Origin: an uncultured Atopostipes sp.
Lineage (GTDB): Bacteria > Bacillota > Bacilli > Lactobacillales > Carnobacteriaceae_A
Direction of reading: 5' to 3'
Length of the DNA: 15,162 nucleotides
NCBI GenBank assembly: GCA_947296835.1
Contig: CAMYQS010000011.1
Coordinates: 1 to 15,162 of the forward strand
Each line of letters opens with the position of its first letter. Position 1 is the stretch's first letter. The translations under genes and the position numbers were made by a program. The notes beneath the pieces are model-generated. The model did not search any database, was not told where the DNA came from, and worked only from the letters and a program-made list of their open reading frames with translations. This document shows positions 5,715 to 13,540 of this stretch, piece after piece.

Positions 5715-6386
5715 TTAAATGGCATCGGGACTAGTAACTTCCATACGTTTCGATAGGTATTTTGAAAATACGGATAGTGCGAAACAGATGATGAAGTAGA
5801 AGCCTGCGAGCGCGATAAACATCGGGATCACGTATGACGTGTCTTGTCCGTAGATGATTTTCGCGTTGTGCGTAAGTTCTGGCAACGTAATAATCGTTGC
5901 GAGTGAGGTATCTTTGATCAGTGCGATTAGCTGACTCACAAGTGATGGTAAAATTTCTTTCGTCGCTTGTGGTAGCAAGATGTGATACATCACGTTACTC
6001 TTTTTTAGTCCCGTCGCTAAGCCGGCTTCCATTTGACCATTTGGTAGTGCTTTAAGCCCACCGCGTAAAATTTCTGAAATCATTGATGCTTCGAATATCG
6101 ACATGGCAACAACTGTTGACCAAAAGACATTCAAGCTGACGCCAAGTTGCGGGAGCGCAAAGTACGTAAAAAATATAATCAGTAGAAGTGGCAGGTTACG
6201 GATAATATCAACTATCCAACCAACGACTTTTGAAACGACTGGGATTTCAAAGTATCGAATAATTCCCAGTGTAAAACCTACAATAATACTAATGATAATT
6301 GTGAGTAAGGCTACTTCGACAGTCACTCGGAGACCATCTAATAAAAAACCAATGTTATCCCATGAAAAAGCTTCACTTAAATTCAT
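5715..6386 (-). CDS. glnP: Polar amino-acid ABC transporter permease (second)
   Basis: This inner-membrane channel subunit belongs to the HisM/GlnP family of type I importer permeases. At 223 residues it has about five membrane helices and the cytoplasmic EAA loop, here QMEAGLATGLKKSNVMYHIL (118-137), the dock for the ATPase. It pairs with the permease encoded immediately upstream, and a heterodimer is expected. The ATG follows GGGGGAG at close spacing, 14 bp after the preceding stop. The gene order ATPase, binding protein, permease, permease equals Bacillus subtilis glnQHMP, which is the reason for the symbol; glutamate, aspartate or another polar amino acid is equally possible as substrate. 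Confidence 0.9.
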   Translation of the reverse strand: MNLSEAFSWDNIGFLLDGLRVTVEVALLTIIISIIVGFTLGIIRYFEIPVVSKVVGWIVDIIRNLPLLLIIFFTYFALPQLGVSLNVFWSTVVAMSIFEASMISEILRGGLKALPNGQMEAGLATGLKKSNVMYHILLPQATKEILPSLVSQLIALIKDTSLATIITLPELTHNAKIIYGQDTSYVIPMFIALAGFYFIICFALSVFSKYLSKRMEVTSPDAI

Positions 6387-6400
6387 TCGATCTCCCCCTT

Positions 6401-7051
6401 TTAGTTATCGTGTATCCCTAATTTTAGTTCTAATTTTTTAATCGCGTACGTTAGAGGTAGTGTAATCGCTAAATACATGCCGCCGACTAAAAGATACGTA
6501 TCGAACGTATTAAATGTTTCCATCGCGACAAAGTCTCCAAAGTACATCAAGTCTAATCCGGCAACCATTGCGAGGATTGACGAGTTTTTAACTAAGTTAA
6601 TGAATTGGTTCCCTAAAGGTGGAATGACTATTCGGAAAACTTGGGGCAAAATGATGTGGCGCATGATGTTGCTGCGTTTCAATCCTTGTGAAAGGCCGGC
6701 TTCCATTTGTCCTTTTGGTACGGTTTCGATTCCTGCACGAACGTTGTCGGCAATGAATGACGATGTATAAATCGTTAACCCGATTGTCCCCGCCCAAAAT
6801 CCTGAAATATTAAATAAGTACATTGGAATCGCAACGTAAAAGAACATTACGATAACAAGTAGTGGAATATTTCTGAAAAATTCCACGTACACATTTGCAA
6901 AGCCTCTTAACCATTTGTTGGTTGACACTTGCGTTATACCCATGATTGTTCCAATTAGTAGACTTAAAACTAATGCGATAACACTAGATAGAATCGTATG
7001 AAGTGCACCATCAATGAACAGGGGCCAATATTGCTGTAGTAATTCACTCAT
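6401..7051 (-). CDS. glnM: Polar amino-acid ABC transporter permease (first)
   Basis: This is a 216-residue membrane subunit of the same family as its downstream neighbour, with about five helices and the EAA loop QMEAGLSQGLKRSNIMRHII (114-133). The start ATG (7049-7051) overlaps the stop codon of the binding-protein gene in a TAATG arrangement, so translation is probably coupled. Its ribosome binding site (GTGGGG) lies inside the end of the upstream gene. The two permeases are clearly related but not identical, which fits a heterodimeric channel. The substrate cannot be read from the sequence; the symbol follows gene order in Bacillus subtilis glnQHMP. Confidence 0.9.
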   Translation of the reverse strand: MSELLQQYWPLFIDGALHTILSSVIALVLSLLIGTIMGITQVSTNKWLRGFANVYVEFFRNIPLLVIVMFFYVAIPMYLFNISGFWAGTIGLTIYTSSFIADNVRAGIETVPKGQMEAGLSQGLKRSNIMRHIILPQVFRIVIPPLGNQFINLVKNSSILAMVAGLDLMYFGDFVAMETFNTFDTYLLVGGMYLAITLPLTYAIKKLELKLGIHDN

Positions 7052-7938
7052 TATTCATCCCCACTTTCATCCAAAGCTGGTTCTGCTGCTCCTGTTGTTG
7101 AAGTACTTGGACTTCCTGGGGCACCCGCTGGTAATATTTCACCAAACCATTTTTCGTAAATTTCATCATAAACGCCATTGCCTTGAATGGTATCGAGAGC
7201 TGCTTCTAATTGTTCATGAAAGAAATCTTGACCTTTGTTGATCGCAATCCCGTAAGGCTCTTCTGTAAAACTTTGACCGGCTAAACGATAGTTCGGATTT
7301 TGATCAATCATTCCTAATAAAATCGCGTCATCCGTTGTCAACGCATGTCCTTGGCCAGATTGTAAAGCTACGAAGCCTTCACTGTAGTTTTCAAGGTCTA
7401 ACACTTCTACTTGTGGAGATAACTCACGCATATTTTGTGTTGAGCTTGATCCTTTGATTGCTAAAACTGTGTGTTCTTCGGTTAAGTCTTCAATACTATT
7501 AATCTCAGAATCTTCTGGTACTAATAGTGACTGCCCACCGTTAAAGTACACATCACTGAAGTCGACCTGTTTCTCTCGTTCTTCTGTAATCGTCATTGTT
7601 GCGAGAATCCCGTCAATTTTACCGGTTTTTAATAGTGGGATTCGAGTTTTCGACGTCACTTCTACAAAGTCTGCGATGCCGTTTCCGTTTGTCATTTCAT
7701 CGGTTAATGCCGAGGCAATATCAATATCAAAGCCTTCGATTTTGCTGGATTGAATATTGTAAAAGCCAAATAAGTTTGTATCTGCTTTTACTCCCCATGT
7801 TAAAACTGGCGTCTCTTCAGTTTGAATGCGGGTGCCGATGTCCACTTCAGCCACTGCTTCTCCACAACCAACTAGCACTAAGGTCATGAGCAGAATGCTG
7901 AAGCCTAGTAATTTATGCTTCATCCATTTCATGTTCAT
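7051..7938 (-). CDS. glnH: Polar amino-acid binding lipoprotein (family 3 SBP)
   Basis: This extracellular lipoprotein captures the amino acid and delivers it to the permeases. A signal peptide (1-24) ends in lipobox LVGC with Cys25. The family 3 fold follows (about 45-268): GFDIDIA at 69-75, ATMTITEEREKQVDFS at 113-128 with Arg121, the residue that usually binds the ligand carboxylate, KGSSST at 162-167 and Asp203/Asp204. After the fold comes a 25-residue Gly/Ser/Thr/Pro-rich, acidic-ended tail (271-295), which is unusual for the family. GAGGAG at 7941-7946 is only 2 nt from the first ATG but 8 nt from the ATG of residue 3 (7930-7932), so translation probably starts there. The gene sits 8 bp after the ATPase gene. 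Confidence 0.92.
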   Translation of the reverse strand: MNMKWMKHKLLGFSILLMTLVLVGCGEAVAEVDIGTRIQTEETPVLTWGVKADTNLFGFYNIQSSKIEGFDIDIASALTDEMTNGNGIADFVEVTSKTRIPLLKTGKIDGILATMTITEEREKQVDFSDVYFNGGQSLLVPEDSEINSIEDLTEEHTVLAIKGSSSTQNMRELSPQVEVLDLENYSEGFVALQSGQGHALTTDDAILLGMIDQNPNYRLAGQSFTEEPYGIAINKGQDFFHEQLEAALDTIQGNGVYDEIYEKWFGEILPAGAPGSPSTSTTGAAEPALDESGDE

Positions 7939-7946
7939 CTCTCCTC

Positions 7947-8684
7947 TTAATATGCGAATACTTGGTTGATAAAGTTGCGGGCACGCTCGTCATGTGGGTT
8001 CTCAAAGAACTCTTCGCTTGGACGGTCTTCGATAATCTCACCTGCAGTCATAAAAATAACACGATCTGCAACTTCTCTAGCGAAGCCCATCTCGTGAGTA
8101 ACAACGATCATCGTCATGCCATCTTTTAAAGCAATATCTTTCATAACATCTAAAACATCTACAATCGTTTCTGGGTCTAGCGCTGACGTCGGTTCATCAA
8201 ATAACATCGCGTCCGGTTTCATCGCTAATCCACGTGCAATCGCCACACGTTGTTTTTGTCCTCCAGATAAGTTGTCTGGATACGCGTCTTTTTTATCCCA
8301 CATGTTTACGCGTGTTAAGTATCGTTCTGCACTTTCAATGGCTTCTTTCTTTGAAATGCCTAAAACAATTTGCGGTGCCATAATCACATTTTCAAGTACT
8401 GTCTTATGTGGATATAGCTCAAAGTGTTGAAAGACCATCCCAATCTTTTGGCGGACGTGGCGGATATCTGTGCTCGGATCCGTAATATCTTGTCCTAAAA
8501 CAAATAAGTTTCCGCTTGAAATACCTTCTAAACCATTAATCGTTCGTAACAGAGTCGACTTTCCTGAACCAGATGGTCCGATTAGTGTGGCTACTTCGCC
8601 CTTCTCAAATGATAGATCAATATTCTTTAAAGCATGGTTCTTGCCGTAATATTTATTGACTCCTTTAAATTCAATAATACTCAT
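7947..8684 (-). CDS. glnQ: Polar amino-acid ABC transporter ATP-binding protein
   Basis: This cytosolic ATPase drives amino-acid import and acts as a homodimer below the two permeases. Walker A GPSGSGKST is at residues 36-44; the Q-loop (MVFQHFELYPH), signature LSGGQKQR, Walker B MLFDEPTSALDP and the H-loop VTHEM all follow in order and look intact. The length of 245 residues is typical of the GlnQ/HisP group. It is the first gene of the four-gene operon. An AAAGAGGG site precedes the ATG, and an inverted repeat and an extended -10 promoter candidate lie farther upstream. The exact amino acid is not determined by this subunit. Confidence 0.95.
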   Translation of the reverse strand: MSIIEFKGVNKYYGKNHALKNIDLSFEKGEVATLIGPSGSGKSTLLRTINGLEGISSGNLFVLGQDITDPSTDIRHVRQKIGMVFQHFELYPHKTVLENVIMAPQIVLGISKKEAIESAERYLTRVNMWDKKDAYPDNLSGGQKQRVAIARGLAMKPDAMLFDEPTSALDPETIVDVLDVMKDIALKDGMTMIVVTHEMGFAREVADRVIFMTAGEIIEDRPSEEFFENPHDERARNFINQVFAY

Positions 8685-8712
8685 TTTTTTACCCTCTTTC
8701 TAAATGAATTAC

Positions 8713-8750
8713 TTAACGTTATATTTAATTTTTTAAAATCATAGCGTTAA
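8713..8750. promoter_or_regulatory. Inverted repeat upstream of glnQ, candidate operator or leader hairpin
   Basis: Plus-strand arms TTAACGTTAT (8713-8722) and ATAGCGTTAA (8741-8750) are inversely repeated with one mismatch around an AT-rich core that is itself partly symmetric. The element lies about 30 bp upstream of the glnQ start and inside the predicted leader. It does not fit the GlnR or CodY consensus. Confidence 0.45.
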
Positions 8751-8802
8751 ATCCTCTTTAAAAATTAAAAAACGATTAGAACATAAGCACAGTGTATTTA
8801 CT

Positions 8803-8811
8803 ATTTTATCA
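8803..8811 (-). promoter_or_regulatory. Candidate extended -10 promoter of the glnQHMP-like operon
   Basis: Minus strand TGATAAAAT is an extended -10 element. The -35 region (TAGAAA at 8826-8831) is poor. It would produce a leader of about 110 nt containing the inverted repeat at 8713-8750. Other AT-rich starts nearer to the gene cannot be excluded. Confidence 0.4.
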
Positions 8812-8865
8812 GAAATGACCCCTCTTTTCTATGACATACTCCCGGCAGAGAACTTTCCGCAATTT

Positions 8866-8904
8866 GAAAAGGCCTTAAACAAGGGGTTTTCCCTGCTTAA
8901 GGCC
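8866..8904 (-). terminator. Terminator of the S9 peptidase gene
   Basis: Outer arms GGCCTTAA/TTAAGGCC (8871-8878 and 8897-8904) and inner GGG/CCC pairs around an internal mismatch form a long stem. It is followed on the minus strand by TTTTC (8866-8870). It lies about 40 bp after the peptidase stop codon. Confidence 0.75.
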
Positions 8905-8941
8905 GTAAGAATTCATATTATTTTTATATTTTCTTCAATAA

Positions 8942-10912
8942 TTAAAACGCTTTAATCCAGTCTGCAATTTCATCTAGTCTCTGAATGCGTAGGTTTGGTA
9001 AACCATTTCTTGACAATCCATGACTTGATTTAGGGAATACAACTAGTCTCGTTTCAACGCGTTGCTTTTTCATCGCGATATACATTTGTTGACCTTGTTC
9101 TAATGGACAACGTAAATCTTCTTCACCATGTAGCACTAATAATGGTGTTTTCGCGTTTGCCGCGTGTGCAAGCGGCGACATTTGCCATAGCTCATCTGCT
9201 TGACTTAAGTCTCGTCCTAATTGGAACTCAACGAATGATGGTCCAATGTCACTTGCGCCATAGAAGCTAATCCAGTTACTAATACTACGTTGTGTAACGG
9301 CTGCTTTGAAGCGATCGGTATGTGTCACAATCCAGTTTGTCATGAAGCCACCATAACTTCCTCCTGCAACATATAGATTGTCTGTATCAATTTCAGGATG
9401 GTTTTCTAAGACATAATCAACACCATTCATTAAGTCTTGATAGTCTTCGTCCCCATAGTTGTCTAAAATGGAAGCCACAAACTCTTGTCCATAACCACTA
9501 CCACCACGTGGGTTTAATAAAATAACCCCGTATCCGTCAGCTGCTAGGGCTTGCATTTCATGGAAGAAGGTCTCCCCATACGATACTTGAGGTCCTCCAT
9601 GAATGTATAAAATCGCAGGATGATTCTCTTTCGCATCAATTGGTGACATGTACCAACCTTGAATATCCCAGTCTTTCACACTCTTGAACCAGAAACGTTC
9701 AGGTGTTGAGAGGGTATGTGTTTCAAAGAATGCTTCGTTTGGTACGTATAAATCCGTTACTTCTGACGTCTCTAGATTAAGAATACCTAACGCACTTGGT
9801 ACCGTTAATGTCGAGTACGTAATCGCAGCACGTTTTTTGTCGTCGAATAAATCGAGACCCGTAATATGCATATGCTCATCGACTACTTTTTCAATCGTGC
9901 CTTCTGGTGTGCCTTTATATAACGTGATTTTACCTTGCTCAGTCACTTTAAATAGGAATGTTTTTCCTTTTTCTAGCCACCATAAGTCCGGTCCACCTAC
10001 GTTTTGCTGGAAATCACCAACAAGCGAGTCACCGATACTGATATCTAAATCCGCGGTTAAGTTTGTTAGTTTTTTATCTGCAAGGTCAAAGCGGTAAATA
10101 TCAGTCTGCGTAACAAATTTATAATCGAAATTATGACCTGTTAGGATAAAGGTATCTTCTGCTTCGTTCGTTAAATCGAATGTGAACATACCTGTTGGAA
10201 TATCTGTCGTTAATAGGTCGCGTTCTTCACTCACGACATTATAACGGTATAAGCTTCCACCATATACCCACTCGTCATCTGGATCTAAGCGGTCAAAGTA
10301 CAAAATAAACGACTCGTCTTTAGCGACATATTGTAAAGATAAGCCGCGGTCTTCTTCAAGAACGACTTCTGCGTCTTTTTCACCGAGGCTAATTTTCTTG
10401 ATTTGATATGTACGGTCTTCTGGTACCACACCTTGGCCATCCATTTTATAATTTAGTTTTGTGCTAACGACCTTTTGAGGCTGGTCTTTTTTATCTTCTT
10501 TTTCATCATCTGAATCGTTATCTTCTTTTTTTACAGATGTTTGATAATAAATTGTTTCACTATTATCCACCCATACATAAGAACTTACACCATTTTTTTC
10601 AAAGGTTACTTGTGTTGCGGAACCGCCTGTTAAAGACATTGTAAATAACTGAACCTTATCATCTTTCGTATCATTTGATAGGTAAGATAATGTCTTTTTA
10701 TCTGGAGATAATTGAATGGCTGTATTCGTACTACCTGAATCGCCATACGGAATACGTTCTTTTGTTTCAGGATCGATTTGGTGGATCGAAGAGATATATT
10801 TGTTGTCCTCTTTATCGGTTTTTGTTTCAAGATAAAGAACTTTCTCTCCTGCTACAATCGGTTGGCTTACGTTTTTTAAATCAAACAAACTTTCGTTAGT
10901 AATGTTATCCAT
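8942..10912 (-). CDS. S9 family (prolyl oligopeptidase-like, acylaminoacyl-type) serine peptidase
   Basis: This is a cytosolic serine peptidase with an N-terminal beta-propeller (about 1-390) and a C-terminal alpha/beta hydrolase domain (about 400-656). The triad is visible: Ser519 in GGSYGG, Asp599 in HGEEDLRCP and His631 in SSHGLS; the spacing fits clan S9. The oxyanion region HGGPQ precedes them. It resembles the YuxL/acylaminoacyl-peptidase subgroup, which removes N-acylated or other terminal residues from short peptides; the real substrate is unknown. A highly charged Asp/Lys/Glu insert at 127-147 probably loops out of the propeller. No signal peptide is seen. The ATG has GGGAG upstream. 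The gene starts only 29 bp after the prs terminator T-tract, with no obvious promoter, and has its own terminator downstream. Confidence 0.92.
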   Translation of the reverse strand: MDNITNESLFDLKNVSQPIVAGEKVLYLETKTDKEDNKYISSIHQIDPETKERIPYGDSGSTNTAIQLSPDKKTLSYLSNDTKDDKVQLFTMSLTGGSATQVTFEKNGVSSYVWVDNSETIYYQTSVKKEDNDSDDEKEDKKDQPQKVVSTKLNYKMDGQGVVPEDRTYQIKKISLGEKDAEVVLEEDRGLSLQYVAKDESFILYFDRLDPDDEWVYGGSLYRYNVVSEERDLLTTDIPTGMFTFDLTNEAEDTFILTGHNFDYKFVTQTDIYRFDLADKKLTNLTADLDISIGDSLVGDFQQNVGGPDLWWLEKGKTFLFKVTEQGKITLYKGTPEGTIEKVVDEHMHITGLDLFDDKKRAAITYSTLTVPSALGILNLETSEVTDLYVPNEAFFETHTLSTPERFWFKSVKDWDIQGWYMSPIDAKENHPAILYIHGGPQVSYGETFFHEMQALAADGYGVILLNPRGGSGYGQEFVASILDNYGDEDYQDLMNGVDYVLENHPEIDTDNLYVAGGSYGGFMTNWIVTHTDRFKAAVTQRSISNWISFYGASDIGPSFVEFQLGRDLSQADELWQMSPLAHAANAKTPLLVLHGEEDLRCPLEQGQQMYIAMKKQRVETRLVVFPKSSHGLSRNGLPNLRIQRLDEIADWIKAF

Positions 10913-10941
10913 TAAATCTCCCTTTCCGAATAAAATGTATG

Positions 10942-10982
10942 AAAAAAGCCCTGCGACTGAAACCCTTATCCAATCGCAAGGC
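10942..10982 (-). terminator. Terminator of the purR-glmU-prs transcripts
   Basis: Minus-strand arms GCCTTGCGA (10974-10982) and TCGCAGGGC (10948-10956) form a 9-bp stem with one G-U pair, a 17-nt loop, then six T residues (10942-10947). It lies 29 bp past the prs stop codon. Confidence 0.85.
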
Positions 10983-11011
10983 GTTTAATTCCGTTAATGA
11001 AAATCTTTCGA

Positions 11012-12004
11012 TTAATCGTCGAATTGGTACTCTTGTTTGTTTTTGAATTTGTTGTAGAACAATGGTGAAACTGAACGCTCTTCGTAGATACGCTCAATTG
11101 CCTGCCCAATTAATTCACTTACACTAATTAATTCAATCTTATCAATCCGTTTATCTTCTGGCAAGTAAACTGAATCCGTTACAATCATTTTCTCGATAAC
11201 TGAGTTTTCAATTCGCTCAATTGCTGGAGGTGAGAAAATTCCGTGCGTTGCACACGCATAAACAGCCTTTGCTCCGCGGTCTAAAATGGCTTGTGCCGCG
11301 TTTGTAATTGTACCTGCTGTATCGATCATGTCATCGATAATAATCGCTGTTTTTCCTTCTACATCACCAATAATGTTCATCACTTCTGAAACATTTGCCT
11401 TCGGACGGCGTTTATCAACAATGGCAATCGGTGCTTCTAAGAAATCCGATAATTTACGAGCACGAGTTGCTCCTCCATGGTCAGGTGATACAACAACAAC
11501 GTCATTACCTGTTAATTTGTTATCAATAAACCAGCTTGCTAGTAATGGCGCACCTAATAAGTGATCCATTGGAATATCAAAGAATCCTTGAATCTGAGCA
11601 GCATGTAAATCTAATGCAACAATACGGTCTGCTCCTGCTGTTGTTAAAATATTCGCAACTAATTTAGCTGTGATTGGCTCGCGTGGTTTAGCTTTTCTAT
11701 CTTGACGAGCGTAACCATAGTAAGGAATCACGGCTGTAATTGTTTTAGCACTTGCTCGACGTAGAGCGTCAATCATAATACATAATTCCATTAAGTTATC
11801 GTTCGTCGGGTATGACGTTGATTGAACGATGAACACATGGTCTCCACGTATACTCTCTTCAATACTGATGGCTGTTTCACCATCACTGAATGTGTTGACG
11901 GTTACTTTCCCTAGATCAACATCTAGATAATTTGCGATTTTTTCTGCTAAAGGTCGGTTAGAACTTAATGAATACAGCTTTAAATGTGACTCTTCAATTC
12001 CCAT
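11012..12004 (-). CDS. prs: Ribose-phosphate pyrophosphokinase (PRPP synthetase)
   Basis: This cytosolic enzyme makes PRPP from ribose 5-phosphate and ATP, for purine, pyrimidine, NAD, histidine and tryptophan synthesis. It is a class I enzyme of 330 residues, about a dozen longer than the Bacillus protein, with the extra residues in a polar C-terminal tail (SPLFYNKFKNKQEYQFDD, 313-330). Visible motifs: YYGYARQDRK (95-104) for ATP, LDLHAAQIQGFF (131-142) for metal/ATP, the flexible-loop KRRPKAN (198-204), and the PRPP loop DDMIDTAGT (224-232). A GGAGG site lies 8 nt from the ATG. It follows glmU by 57 bp, the usual order. The neighbouring PurR senses the product PRPP, so the pair is functionally linked. 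Confidence 0.97.
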   Translation of the reverse strand: MGIEESHLKLYSLSSNRPLAEKIANYLDVDLGKVTVNTFSDGETAISIEESIRGDHVFIVQSTSYPTNDNLMELCIMIDALRRASAKTITAVIPYYGYARQDRKAKPREPITAKLVANILTTAGADRIVALDLHAAQIQGFFDIPMDHLLGAPLLASWFIDNKLTGNDVVVVSPDHGGATRARKLSDFLEAPIAIVDKRRPKANVSEVMNIIGDVEGKTAIIIDDMIDTAGTITNAAQAILDRGAKAVYACATHGIFSPPAIERIENSVIEKMIVTDSVYLPEDKRIDKIELISVSELIGQAIERIYEERSVSPLFYNKFKNKQEYQFDD

Positions 12005-12061
12005 TTATATGTCCTCCAATTTTCTGTATCTAATTACTTTTCAAATTCATCTTTTATTTAC

Positions 12062-13435
12062 TTAGTTATTTTCGAAAAAACGATCGTGAAAGCCTTCTTT
12101 GTTTTCTTGACGGGCACGTGCAATACCTAGTGCACCATCTTCAACCTCTTCTGTAATCGTTGAACCTGCTGCTACAAAAGATTTTTTACCAAGGACAACG
12201 GGTGCCACCAAGTTCGAGTTACTTCCAACAAATGAATGGTCGCCAACAACTGTTTTATTTTTGGTCATACCATTATAATTTGCAAAAACAACGCCACAAC
12301 CGATGTTTACGTCTTTCCCAACTTCGGCATCTCCAATATACGTATGGTGCCCTGCTCTAGTCAGATCACCAATTGTTGAGTTTTTCACTTCAACATAGTT
12401 TCCGATATGAACGCCTTCCCCTAGTACACTGCCTTTACGCAAGTGACTGTGTGGTCCAACATCTGTATTTCTGCCGACAATTGATTCTTCAATCACAGAC
12501 TGCTTAATTTCAACACCATCCGCTAACTGACTATCAACAATCACAGATCCTAGTCCAATTAGGACACCTTCGCCAATTTTTGTTTGGCCTTTAATGTATG
12601 AATTTGGCTCAATAACGGTATCGCTTGCGATTTCAGCATCAACATCAATGTACGTTGAGCTTGGATCAATCAATGTCACACCATTTGTCATGTGCATGTC
12701 ATTGATACGCTTGCGCATAATTGCTGTAGCTTCTGCCAATGCTACACGGTTATTAACACCTAAAGCTTCTTCCATATTTTCTAAACGGAATGCACCAACT
12801 TTTTCTGCATCACTTTTTAAGATTTCTAAAACATCTGGTAAGTAATATTCACCTTGAGCATTGTCATTATTCACGCGCTCAAGTGCATTAAATAGAGCTT
12901 GGTTATCGAAACAGTACGTTCCCGTATTGATTTCTTGTACCAATCTTTCATCTTCAGAAGCATCTTTTTCTTCAACAACTTTGCTCACTGAACCATCTTC
13001 TGCACGAATCACACGTCCATAACCAAATGGATCATCCGCTAAAGCAGTTAAAATTGTTGCTTTGGCTTCTTCATTTTCATGAAAAGCCATAAGCTGCTGT
13101 AACGTCTCTGCACGAAGCAACGGCGTATCGCCTGAAAGAACTAAAGTCGTCCCTTCTTTGCCCTCAAGTAAATCTTTTGCCTGCATTACAGCATGAGCTG
13201 TTCCCAGTTGTTCTTCTTGATAAACAAATTTACTTTTCTCTCCAAGATACTCTTGGATTGTTTCTGCACCATGACCTGTAATCGTAATAACCTCAGATGC
13301 ATCTGCTTCTAATGCTGCATTGACAACATGTCCAACCATCGGACGTCCCATAACGGGATGCATGACTTTAAACAATTTAGATTTCATTCGTGTCCCTTGC
13401 CCTGCTGCCAAGACAACAACATAACGATTCTTCAT
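12062..13435 (-). CDS. glmU: Bifunctional GlmU (GlcN-1-P acetyltransferase / UDP-GlcNAc pyrophosphorylase)
   Basis: GlmU acetylates glucosamine 1-phosphate and then couples it to UTP, giving UDP-GlcNAc for peptidoglycan and teichoic acids; it acts in the cytosol as a trimer. The N-terminal uridylyltransferase domain (1-230) has LAAGQGTRMKSKLFKVMHP (9-27), QLGTAHA (77-83) and SGDTP (101-105). The C-terminal left-handed beta-helix (about 250-457) has hexapeptide repeats and the acetyltransferase region with GHHTYIGDAEVG and ANYNG, containing the catalytic His and Asn. The length of 457 residues is normal. It has its own promoter (13505-13533) with a hairpin in the leader, and AGGAG upstream of the ATG. 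No truncation or unusual residue was noticed. Confidence 0.97.
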   Translation of the reverse strand: MKNRYVVVLAAGQGTRMKSKLFKVMHPVMGRPMVGHVVNAALEADASEVITITGHGAETIQEYLGEKSKFVYQEEQLGTAHAVMQAKDLLEGKEGTTLVLSGDTPLLRAETLQQLMAFHENEEAKATILTALADDPFGYGRVIRAEDGSVSKVVEEKDASEDERLVQEINTGTYCFDNQALFNALERVNNDNAQGEYYLPDVLEILKSDAEKVGAFRLENMEEALGVNNRVALAEATAIMRKRINDMHMTNGVTLIDPSSTYIDVDAEIASDTVIEPNSYIKGQTKIGEGVLIGLGSVIVDSQLADGVEIKQSVIEESIVGRNTDVGPHSHLRKGSVLGEGVHIGNYVEVKNSTIGDLTRAGHHTYIGDAEVGKDVNIGCGVVFANYNGMTKNKTVVGDHSFVGSNSNLVAPVVLGKKSFVAAGSTITEEVEDGALGIARARQENKEGFHDRFFENN

Positions 13436-13470
13436 GTTTCTCTCCTAACTCCTATCGAAATTTACAATCT

Positions 13471-13494
13471 ATTTTAGTCAAATTTCACTAAAAT
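13471..13494 (-). promoter_or_regulatory. Perfect inverted repeat in the glmU leader
   Basis: Arms ATTTTAGT (13471-13478) and ACTAAAAT (13487-13494) are perfect, extend by a G-U and a C-G pair, and enclose an 8-nt loop. It begins within a few nt of the predicted transcription start. No T-run follows, so it is not a terminator. Confidence 0.5.
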
Positions 13495-13504
13495 GGGTGC
13501 CCTA

Positions 13505-13533
13505 ATTCTAAGGGATTTAGTAGCGTTTTTCAA
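13505..13533 (-). promoter_or_regulatory. Promoter of glmU-prs
   Basis: Minus strand: -35 TTGAAA (13528-13533), a 17-bp spacer and -10 TAGAAT (13505-13510). Initiation is expected near 13498, about 63 nt upstream of the glmU start. It lies immediately after purR, so glmU and prs can be made independently of purR. Confidence 0.7.
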
Positions 13534-13540
13534 TAGACTT

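Noticed and set aside
8726..8742. CodY-like box upstream of glnQ
   Set aside because: AATTTTTTAAAATCA differs from the CodY consensus at five of 15 positions in a very AT-rich context.
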